Assembly (NCBI GenBank): GCA_964408945.1
Contig: CAYPBJ010000012.1
Coordinates: forward strand, 1 to 61,957
DNA: 61,957 nucleotides
Origin: VMCP01 sp964408945
GTDB taxonomy: Bacteria; Bacteroidota; Bacteroidia; NS11-12g; UBA955
Direction of reading: 5' to 3'
Of the stretch, positions 52,653 to 60,503 are shown piece by piece. Positions within the stretch are counted from its first letter, which is position 1. The number at the start of each line of letters is the position of its first letter. The notes beneath the pieces were generated by a model, which was not told where the DNA came from, did no database searches, and saw only the letters and a list, made by a program, of their open reading frames with translations. The translations under genes were made by a program, and so were the position numbers.

Positions 52653-53981
52653 ATGCTATCGGCTCAACTACAAAAAGACCTATTAGTTTTAGAAAATCTA
52701 ATTCAACAAAAGGTTGAACTTTTTGCTAGTGGCCAGGAATTATCTGTTGAACTGTCATGGAAAAATATCGATACTAAAGATGAAGTATTTGATTACTACC
52801 ATGATTTAGTTGAACACTATCAGCTGTCTGAAATTGAAAGAGGCACACTTCTCTTGGCATTTGTCTATGCTTATTATCCTTTAATGCTTGATTTTTTGCT
52901 ACAGTATAAATTGCAATTTCAAGACCGAAAGAACTTAGGCGGCAAGTCAGATTCCAATCATTATTTTAAACCTACATTAGAAACCTCTGTTTTTTTGTTT
53001 ACTAACGGTTCTATTGATGAACGAACCTTAGTTTATGAATTATTCAATGGCAAATCATGGCTTTTAAAACACGAAATCATTCAGATTGAAGCTGAAGAAA
53101 ATCACTTTTTCAATAAGACCATCAATATTTCATCTGATTATAGAGAGCTTTTATTGAATCAAAAAATCAATAAACCCGATTTTAGCTCTGATTTTCCAGC
53201 CAAATTGGTAAGCACAAATTCAAATTGGGAAGATTTGATCCTCGCTGATGAGGTGATTCAAGAATTGAATCTTATTGAAGTTTGGCAGAATACCAAAAAT
53301 CAAGTGTATGATCAATGGGGATTTGGCAATATTTTCAAGCCAGGTTACAAAGCTCTGTTTTATGGTCCTTCGGGAACAGGTAAAACAATGGCTGCGGTTT
53401 TATTGGGCAAGAAATTAGGTATTGATGTCTACAAAATTGACGTTTCTCAACTAGTTTCAAAATATATTGGTGAGACAGCGAAAAATCTTGAAAAAGTTTT
53501 TCATCAAGCAGAAAATAAAAATTGGATTCTCTTTTTTGATGAAGCAGAATCGCTTTTCAGCAAAAGAGGCAATAGCAATTCACCCAATGATAAATATTCC
53601 AACCAAGAGGTTGGCTACTTGTTGCAGCGAATCGAAGATTATTCTGGAATAGTCATATTGGCAACTAATTTGAAATCGGTTATTGACGATGCCTTCACAA
53701 GAAGATTTCAAAACATCATTAATTTTCCTGTTCCTGATGAAGATCAGCGCTTTTTATTGTGGACGAGCATGACGAAGTTGCCAAATTCGCCTATTGAGTT
53801 TCATGTAGACTATAAAAAATTAAGTCAAAGTTATGAACTCACTGGGGGAATGATTGCGAATGTAATAAGAGAATGCGTCTATAGATGCGTTCAACATGAT
53901 TCAACCATTGTAGATCCAATATCCCTAGAAAAGTCCATAAAAAGGGAATTGCAAAAACAAGGCAAATACATGAGGACTTAA
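52653..53981 (+). CDS. eCIS AAA+ ATPase 1, Afp15-like
   Basis: The 442-aa protein is an AAA+ ATPase with an N-terminal helical and beta region (1-205), Walker A GPSGTGKT (about 238-245), Walker B ILFFDEAESLF (about 292-302), sensor-type ATN (VILATNLKS), and an arginine pair in DAFTRRFQNI. Single-AAA Afp15-type ATPases occur in nearly all eCIS clusters and are thought to act in assembly or cargo loading. The ATG at 52,653 is preferred over the TTG two codons upstream. The start of the next gene is four bases after the stop. Confidence 0.93.
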   Translation: MLSAQLQKDLLVLENLIQQKVELFASGQELSVELSWKNIDTKDEVFDYYHDLVEHYQLSEIERGTLLLAFVYAYYPLMLDFLLQYKLQFQDRKNLGGKSDSNHYFKPTLETSVFLFTNGSIDERTLVYELFNGKSWLLKHEIIQIEAEENHFFNKTINISSDYRELLLNQKINKPDFSSDFPAKLVSTNSNWEDLILADEVIQELNLIEVWQNTKNQVYDQWGFGNIFKPGYKALFYGPSGTGKTMAAVLLGKKLGIDVYKIDVSQLVSKYIGETAKNLEKVFHQAENKNWILFFDEAESLFSKRGNSNSPNDKYSNQEVGYLLQRIEDYSGIVILATNLKSVIDDAFTRRFQNIINFPVPDEDQRFLLWTSMTKLPNSPIEFHVDYKKLSQSYELTGGMIANVIRECVYRCVQHDSTIVDPISLEKSIKRELQKQGKYMRT

Positions 53982-53985
53982 AATT

Positions 53986-56900
53986 ATGGGTACCGAAGGA
54001 GAATTGATCGAACAACAAGGTTCAAAATCAACCGTTGAAAAACAACCATTAACGGCTGATTTACAGACTGATGTGCCATCGCCAGCAATTACTCCAATTT
54101 CAGAAAGGTTGCCCAAAGCTGATTCAGATTTTGAGATGTCTGATGGTGAAAAAGCTCCATCTGAGTTATTGCAAGAATCGCCAACCGTGCTTCCAGAAAC
54201 TACGAGTGCATCAAAAATATCTGAAGCTCCCAAATCCATGCCCAAGTTAGTAGGGGAGAAAAGCACCATGGCAAAGTTCAAAGGTTTTTTTGGTTTCGAT
54301 ACAAATTTTACCCGAATTGAAAAGGCTCAAGCCGAATTTGAAAAGGCCACAGATAACGATAGAAAGAGTATTGTACTTAAGAAATTAATCTCATTGTGTA
54401 ACGAATGGTTGAGCAGTCACTCCGAAAAAAAGGATGAAAAGTTTCAATCGGTGCAGAGTGTAAAATCTTTCGCTGAAGAAAAGGAATCGGCGATAGCTAA
54501 AGAAAAAGCATCCCCCGAAAAAGAGTCCGAAAAAAAGACAGAACTGAGTACCTCGGCAAACGCTATTATTTTGGAAGGAGAGAGCGGATTTGGGTTCAAC
54601 ACTACTTTCACACAAATTCAAAATAAGGTTGAAAAATATCAACAACTTCCTCCAGAAAGTGATCTCAAAAGCACTTTGAAAACGGAGATTTTAGATTTGG
54701 CAAATACTTGGTTATATAAACACCCTGAGAATAAAACGGAAGGCGATAAAACCAAAGAAGCATCCATTAGGCAAATCATTCAGTTGGTAAATGCTGACCA
54801 GAAGGCCTTGGTAATGCGACCAGAGGCCAATATTGGATTAAATGCAAAAATCAAAGAGGCCCTCACGGGAGAGAAAAGCACCTATCAAATTTTGGTTGAA
54901 AAGTTTGCAGATTATACAGCAAAAACTCAATCGCTTAAAACAGATATAATTGGTGTTTATGAACTAATCACAGATGCGAAATCTATTGTTGCACTATCTG
55001 ATCAATGGTTGGATTCTCATCCTGAAGGTGGTGACTCTTTGATAGATCAGGTTAAAGATGCGGTGAAAGCTCCATTTACAGGTAATGACAAAGAAAAGCG
55101 CGGAATTGTGAATAACATGAAATCACATTTGGGTTATTTAAACGCTTCGTTGTTTTTTGGGGGAGAGAATAATTTTTTTGCATCATTTTCAGGATTGGAT
55201 ATTGCAGCTGCCATGGTTGGAGATCGGATTTTAGTAAAATCAGCTGATTTGGAATTGAATGTTTATGGACATAAAATTGGGGGTAAGATTTCCGAATTAT
55301 CTATATACGATGGTGATTTTGATTTTGCGCAACTTAATCTAAATTATGAGGGTGAAATCAATATTGCAGATGTATTTAAAATCAAAGGATTTAACGGAAC
55401 CATTGATAAGAAAGGTTCTCAAATCAATATTGATGTTAAAGCGAAGTTGGGTTTGCATTTAGATGATTTTACGGTAGCTGGTGTTGTAGGGGTAAGTTAT
55501 AAAGACAATAAATTCGATTATTCTATTTCTGAGGGAAGTGCTTCGGCAACGAATATTCTCGGTCACGTAGATCTTACTTTAGATGGAATTAATTACGAAA
55601 GTGGAACGCTCAAAGTGGCAGAAGCTTCTATTGATGTGCATGATATTCCACATTTGGGAACCGGTAGCGGTAAGATTACAGATTTTTCATTCAATCCAAA
55701 AGGCACTCCCAAATACAATTGGGACGTCGCAGAAATTACGGTTTCAGATAAAGAAGAATTTGAGATTGTAGATGGTGTGAAAGTAGCCGTGCCCACTTTT
55801 AAAATTCATGGCCCCACGAAGAACTATAAAGTTCAGGTTATTGGAATTGGAGGTTCGGCTGAAATTTTTGGTGTTGAGGGAATGGCCAAGGTAGATCTTG
55901 AATTTTCGAAAGAAAAAAACTGGAAACCAGAAGTCATTGGTGGGCTCGCCCACGTAAAAGCACCGCTTCCATCCATTGAAGGTGGCACAGGTTTGAACTT
56001 TGATTTCCCAATAGTTCCTCCCGGTGGTATTTATGTTTTCGTTTCATTTGAGCTTTTGGGAAGTGTAGGTGGAGAGGTTTCTGCAGGAATAAAATTTGAT
56101 AAAGATTCTGCAAAATATTCTGCCGGTGCAAAAGTAAATGGCGAAATCCAAGCCAATGTTAAGGCGGGAATTGGTGCAGGTATTCCATTTTTTGTTGGAT
56201 TAGAGGGAGGTATATATCTTAGCGGAATTCTCAAAGCAACCGGAGAAGCTAAACTTGAAAATACGCAATTAAAAAAGGAGGGGGAGAAGTTTATCATGTC
56301 GGAAACAGTGTTAAATTATGCCTATTCTGCAAATGCGACATTGGAAGGTGGTGTTAGTTTAGACGGCAAATTTTTATTTTACAGGAAGACCTTATACAAG
56401 AAAAAACTCTTGAATTGGAACATGGGTGAAACCAAAGGTGAGGGTACCTATGTGTTGTCGAAAACCAAAAAAGAGATCAATAAAACAGGAGGAATAGGTT
56501 TATTTGGTGGAGAAAAACCTGATGTTGCTACATCTCCATTCTCCACAGAAGAAAACCATTTCGCAACTACTTATGACGAGTTAAAGGCAATCATAGATGG
56601 AACGGATTTAAATGCGGGCATCGAAAATTTAAATCTTGAGGAAGGTTCAAGTGTTGAAAAAACCACTCTAACAGACAAGAAAACTAGATTTTTGCAAAAG
56701 GTTGATGAGGCCTTGGAGAACAAATACAGTCCAACCAGAATTGAACGAGAATATTTAGAGGTGGAGAATTTAAAAACTGCTGTAATTCCAAGAAATGAAA
56801 GAAAGATGGCAGATCCTCCAGCAAGAAAAGTTGTCAGAATGCTATCAAGGGAAAAAGCAGTTGAACATTATTCCCAGAAGCTCACTCTTCTCAGATCTAA

Positions 56901-57132
56901 ACAAAGTCAGTATGAAGAAATTATTCAGCGGTACATCACCGAATATGGTCAATTGGGGGCCGTTGCCAATCAAATTGATCAAATTTTAGATCCGGATAAC
57001 ACTTCAACCATTGACACTGTTAAAACAGAGTTTTTATTGAAATATCAAGCTATGCTAGATGAAAAGCAAAGCATCATCAGAACAAACCAAGAAATTGCCG
57101 TCTTAAATAAAGAACCTGACTCCGATGAATAA
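53986..57132 (+). CDS. Large candidate cargo: helical WLxxH repeats and beta-rich region
   Basis: The 1048-aa protein has an acidic low-complexity leader (about 1-95), then three diverged helical repeats at about 102-148, 201-248 and 297-347. Repeats 1 and 2 open with GFDTNFT or GFNTTFT and all three end in the motif WLSSH, WLYKHPE or WLDSHPE. Residues about 385-850 are beta-strand-rich and contain many Gly/Asp turns, with GAGIPFFVGLEGGIYLSG near 725. The C-terminus (about 900-1048) is a charged coiled coil. There is no signal peptide or known catalytic motif. Its gene is bracketed by the two ATPase genes and overlaps the second by eight bases. Confidence 0.8.
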   Translation: MGTEGELIEQQGSKSTVEKQPLTADLQTDVPSPAITPISERLPKADSDFEMSDGEKAPSELLQESPTVLPETTSASKISEAPKSMPKLVGEKSTMAKFKGFFGFDTNFTRIEKAQAEFEKATDNDRKSIVLKKLISLCNEWLSSHSEKKDEKFQSVQSVKSFAEEKESAIAKEKASPEKESEKKTELSTSANAIILEGESGFGFNTTFTQIQNKVEKYQQLPPESDLKSTLKTEILDLANTWLYKHPENKTEGDKTKEASIRQIIQLVNADQKALVMRPEANIGLNAKIKEALTGEKSTYQILVEKFADYTAKTQSLKTDIIGVYELITDAKSIVALSDQWLDSHPEGGDSLIDQVKDAVKAPFTGNDKEKRGIVNNMKSHLGYLNASLFFGGENNFFASFSGLDIAAAMVGDRILVKSADLELNVYGHKIGGKISELSIYDGDFDFAQLNLNYEGEINIADVFKIKGFNGTIDKKGSQINIDVKAKLGLHLDDFTVAGVVGVSYKDNKFDYSISEGSASATNILGHVDLTLDGINYESGTLKVAEASIDVHDIPHLGTGSGKITDFSFNPKGTPKYNWDVAEITVSDKEEFEIVDGVKVAVPTFKIHGPTKNYKVQVIGIGGSAEIFGVEGMAKVDLEFSKEKNWKPEVIGGLAHVKAPLPSIEGGTGLNFDFPIVPPGGIYVFVSFELLGSVGGEVSAGIKFDKDSAKYSAGAKVNGEIQANVKAGIGAGIPFFVGLEGGIYLSGILKATGEAKLENTQLKKEGEKFIMSETVLNYAYSANATLEGGVSLDGKFLFYRKTLYKKKLLNWNMGETKGEGTYVLSKTKKEINKTGGIGLFGGEKPDVATSPFSTEENHFATTYDELKAIIDGTDLNAGIENLNLEEGSSVEKTTLTDKKTRFLQKVDEALENKYSPTRIEREYLEVENLKTAVIPRNERKMADPPARKVVRMLSREKAVEHYSQKLTLLRSKQSQYEEIIQRYITEYGQLGAVANQIDQILDPDNTSTIDTVKTEFLLKYQAMLDEKQSIIRTNQEIAVLNKEPDSDE

Positions 57133-58441
57133 TAGGTCCCTAAACAACGATCTCAAATGGCTCGAGAATATCATATTATATCAACTTGGGCAAGCTTCCG
57201 ATGAACTCAAAGATAAAATTGAAAATCACGGTGAAATACAACCTCCCGCCTTGGTTTCTGGAGAGTATTACTCAGACTTTGTTGCAAATTTGAACTTGAA
57301 TGGGTTAGAGAGAGGTGTATTTTTAATAGCGGCTGCAGTCTTTCTAAAACCCGATATTTTTCAGCCTATCATCAAAGCACTCAAAGATAAACATCCAGAC
57401 AATGCCCGTTTTGGCGGAGTGTTGATCAGAAATCAAACGGGTTTCATTCCCACAGGAGAAACGGCTATTTATATTTTGACCAACGGTGATTTGAACGAGC
57501 GTTTATCTGTTATGGATGTCATTACTCCTGAACACAGATTGTTCAACAACGAATATTTAGAGTTTGTCTCAGACAATGAAAACTTCCCCATTACGTATCA
57601 AAAAATTCAGTTAACGCGCGACACTTTTGATCTGTTGACCACCGGTGTGGCCAACAAGCCTGATTACAGTGCGAACTTTCCAGCTAATTTGGTGAAGGTG
57701 AATCTAGATTGGGAGGATTTGGTTCTTTCGGGGGATGTTTTGAACCAGATCAAAGATCTTCAATATTGGCTCGAATTTGAAAATCAGTTACTTTCCAGCG
57801 AGTCTATGAGGAAGAAAATAAAGCCTGGATACAAGGCAGTTTTTTATGGTCCATCTGGAACAGGAAAGACTTTAGTGGCAGGTTTATTGGGTAAGAAACA
57901 CGGATTAGATGTATATCGAATAGATTTATCTCAATTATCAAGTAAGTACATTGGCGAAACCGAAAAAAACATAGCCAATCTTTTTAAACAGGCCCGAAAC
58001 AAGCGTTGGATACTCTTTTTTGACGAGGGAGAATCATTATTTGGAAAACGAACTACCTCAGGCGGAAACAATGAAAAATATGCCAATCAACAAGTGGGTT
58101 TTCTTCTTCAAATGATAGAAGACCATCCAGGTGTTGTCATATTGGCAACCAACTTAAAAAGTTCCATAGACGAAGCATTTTTAAGACGTTTCCAAAAAAT
58201 GATTTACTTCGAAACACCGGATGATTCTCATCGTTTAGAGCTTTGGCAGAAAGCCCTAAATCTTGACCTTTTATTAGATTCTGACATAGATCTGAAAAAA
58301 ATCGCAAAAGATTATTTAGTAGTTGGTGGTCAAATAGTTAATATTGTAAAGCAAGCAAGTCTCAGAGCTTTGGGCCATAACAATGGAGTCATTTCCCAAA
58401 AGATTCTGTTACAATGTATTACGGAGGAATTAAAAAAGTAG
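57125..58441 (+). CDS. eCIS AAA+ ATPase 2, paralogue of ATPase 1
   Basis: The 438-aa protein has the same layout as the first ATPase: N-terminal region, Walker A GPSGTGKT (about 242-249), Walker B ILFFDEGESLF (about 296-306), ATN sensor (VILATNLKS), and DEAFLRRFQKMI. Many blocks match nearly exactly, such as KPGYKAVFYGPSGTGKT and SSKYIGETEKNI, yet the N-terminal 200 residues diverge more. Both keep the catalytic residues, so both should be active. It starts within the end of the 1048-aa gene and ends four bases before the 657-aa gene. Confidence 0.93.
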   Translation: MNNRSLNNDLKWLENIILYQLGQASDELKDKIENHGEIQPPALVSGEYYSDFVANLNLNGLERGVFLIAAAVFLKPDIFQPIIKALKDKHPDNARFGGVLIRNQTGFIPTGETAIYILTNGDLNERLSVMDVITPEHRLFNNEYLEFVSDNENFPITYQKIQLTRDTFDLLTTGVANKPDYSANFPANLVKVNLDWEDLVLSGDVLNQIKDLQYWLEFENQLLSSESMRKKIKPGYKAVFYGPSGTGKTLVAGLLGKKHGLDVYRIDLSQLSSKYIGETEKNIANLFKQARNKRWILFFDEGESLFGKRTTSGGNNEKYANQQVGFLLQMIEDHPGVVILATNLKSSIDEAFLRRFQKMIYFETPDDSHRLELWQKALNLDLLLDSDIDLKKIAKDYLVVGGQIVNIVKQASLRALGHNNGVISQKILLQCITEELKK

Positions 58442-58445
58442 AGTA

Positions 58446-60419
58446 ATGATTGCAGCACACGATGAAAAAAAAGAAAAAGAGGCTTCAAATATAATTGGAG
58501 AAGATTCAGGATTGAACATTGGCCAATCCTTGGATCCAGAAAAAGATGCTTTGACCTCGGAAATCAAAGCGGAGTTGTCGAAATCTGATTCTGAAGATAT
58601 TAGTTCTGACCCTAAGGCTGCGGAGGGTATACAAAAACCACCTGTTTCGGTAGCCGGAGTTGGTGATGCTGGTGGTTCAGAGGCAGATAAAACTGCTCTT
58701 CCCTCTGTCGCAAAATCTACTCCAATTGATGCTGATTTAAATCCTGATGCAGGGGCAAATGCAAATAGGTCTATTGGCACAAGAATAACAAATACTATTG
58801 GTAACATTGGTGGAGTGGGGATAGCCGCAGGAGGCATTGGGGGCGCAGCCGCTTTAGGAACGACTATTGCAGCTGCCGCGGGTGATACTAAGGCAAATGA
58901 ATTAGCTGGCAGTGCATTCGGTGCGGGTGTTGATGGTTTAAGTGCAGGGTATGATGCTCTAAAGGTGGGATCATGGGCTAATTCTGATGCATGGAACGGC
59001 AATCATGATTGGTCACAAGCACATAATTATTCAACCGCAGAAAAATTGGGATCAGGAGCTAATGTAGGTGGTGGATTGACTACTGCTATGGGTGGAATAT
59101 CAGTAATTACTGGCTCAGTTGATTTGCATTATGGTATAAAACGAGAAGAGGCAGCCAAAAAAGCAGGAGACACAGCCGGTGTCACTTTGGGCAATGAAAC
59201 TAAATGGAGCGGAGCACAAAGTGTGGTTACTGGCATAGCTGGTGTAGGCAGCGGAGCTGCGAAATTGGCAGCCGTTGCTCATGGTAGTGCAGCTGCATTA
59301 GGAGTTGCAGGAGGATTGGGCGCAGTTGGGTCAGTGGTTTCTCTTTATCAGGGTGGGAAAATGTTTTTTGAGGAGCTTGGTAGAAAATGGAAAAACAGAA
59401 AATTCTCCCCTCTTACATCAATAGGTGAAAAATGGAATAATTTCGTCAAGAGTAAAAAAAATAAACGTATAGGGTTATCAGCCTTAAAAATGGTCGGTGC
59501 GGGTTTGGGGATTGCTGCTGCAATAATGGGCACTGTTGCTGGAGCTGGATTGCCTTTATTAATCGCTGGCGGACTGATTGCGGGAGGTATGGGAATTGCA
59601 AAATTATCAAGGAGTATTTCAAATAATAAAAAAATAAGTGCTGCAAAGGCCAAGATGAGGGCTGATGGGAAATATAATGAAGAATATACATCCGAGAAAA
59701 ACAAGAAAAAATGGTATAATCCAAGTAGACTCTTTAATAAAAGTAATAAGACTGTAGAATCAGATAAATCTAAAATACCAGACGAAAATAAAATTAAAAA
59801 GGGTTCAGCAGAGGAATTAGAAGAAATAAAGCAAACTAAACTTGCCCAAAAAAGAGCCAAACCTGGTAATAAAGATGCGGAATCGAAATTTTCTGTAGCA
59901 AGAGGAATTAAGGACAAATTTAAATCGGCTGGTGGAATTTCATTTATTCATAATATAGTTGAGAAAGTAGACAAATGGTTAGATCCTGAAGCTTTTGAAA
60001 AGAAAGCTCAAGAGAAAGCAGCTGCTGCGGCCAAAGCGGCTGAAAAACAAGCTGCAGCTAGCAAAAAATCCTATTTTTGGAGTAATTGGGGTAAAAAAAC
60101 TACTTCACCGGCCGCTGTACCAGCTGTAACCGAGTCAATTGCACCTAATACAACCGAACAACCTGCCGCTGCAGCACCAATGGTTCCATCTCCGAGTGAT
60201 GTTGCTGAAACGGCTGCTGCTGAAGATTCGGCGACAGCTAAACCAGCAGAAGGGAACTCTACTGAAGATAAAAGCCCGTCAGATCCGTCAGATAAAGATA
60301 AAGAGGTATTCGATGCATTTCATGTATCTCAGAAAATTGGAGTAACACCAGAAGAAGTATTATCTGGCTCCGGGGAAGAACTCATCGAAAAACGGTTGTC
60401 AGTAACGAATTCGTTATAA
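58446..60419 (+). CDS. Candidate cargo with Gly/Ala-rich hydrophobic segments
   Basis: The 657-aa protein has an acidic leader (about 1-105), then Gly/Ala-rich hydrophobic segments at about 113-146 (IGNIGGVGIAAGGIGGAAA), 207-223, 258-302 (GIAGVGSGAAKLAAVAHG) and 342-390 (MVGAGLGIAAAIMGTVAGAG). A basic region at 395-500 and an Ala-rich helix near 530-560 follow, and the tail is Pro/Ala/Ser-rich. Glycine-zipper-like segments can form membrane pores, but no known toxin family is recognised. It lies immediately after ATPase 2, as the 1048-aa protein does after ATPase 1. Confidence 0.78.
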   Translation: MIAAHDEKKEKEASNIIGEDSGLNIGQSLDPEKDALTSEIKAELSKSDSEDISSDPKAAEGIQKPPVSVAGVGDAGGSEADKTALPSVAKSTPIDADLNPDAGANANRSIGTRITNTIGNIGGVGIAAGGIGGAAALGTTIAAAAGDTKANELAGSAFGAGVDGLSAGYDALKVGSWANSDAWNGNHDWSQAHNYSTAEKLGSGANVGGGLTTAMGGISVITGSVDLHYGIKREEAAKKAGDTAGVTLGNETKWSGAQSVVTGIAGVGSGAAKLAAVAHGSAAALGVAGGLGAVGSVVSLYQGGKMFFEELGRKWKNRKFSPLTSIGEKWNNFVKSKKNKRIGLSALKMVGAGLGIAAAIMGTVAGAGLPLLIAGGLIAGGMGIAKLSRSISNNKKISAAKAKMRADGKYNEEYTSEKNKKKWYNPSRLFNKSNKTVESDKSKIPDENKIKKGSAEELEEIKQTKLAQKRAKPGNKDAESKFSVARGIKDKFKSAGGISFIHNIVEKVDKWLDPEAFEKKAQEKAAAAAKAAEKQAAASKKSYFWSNWGKKTTSPAAVPAVTESIAPNTTEQPAAAAPMVPSPSDVAETAAAEDSATAKPAEGNSTEDKSPSDPSDKDKEVFDAFHVSQKIGVTPEEVLSGSGEELIEKRLSVTNSL

Positions 60420-60439
60420 AATTATTGATCACAATAATT
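60420..60439. other. AT-rich palindromic hairpin after the cargo gene
   Basis: AATTATTG-ATCA-CAATAATT is a perfect 8-bp stem with a four-base loop immediately after the stop codon at 60,417-60,419. It lacks a T run and so is a poor terminator. It may be an operator or a processing site in the 84-bp gap before the next gene. Confidence 0.4.
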
Positions 60440-60503
60440 AATGATTCTTTACTAACATTGTATTAGAGGTAATAAATCATTAGCATAAATTCAAATATAA
60501 ACT

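Noticed and set aside
53986..57132. Zinc-protease (DUF4157) type eCIS effector
   Set aside because: No HExxH motif is visible in this protein or in the other candidate cargo proteins of the window.
59348..59917. Hydrophobic minus-strand frame inside the 657-aa gene
   Set aside because: It is a shadow caused by Gly/Ala-rich codons of the plus-strand gene and lacks upstream signals.
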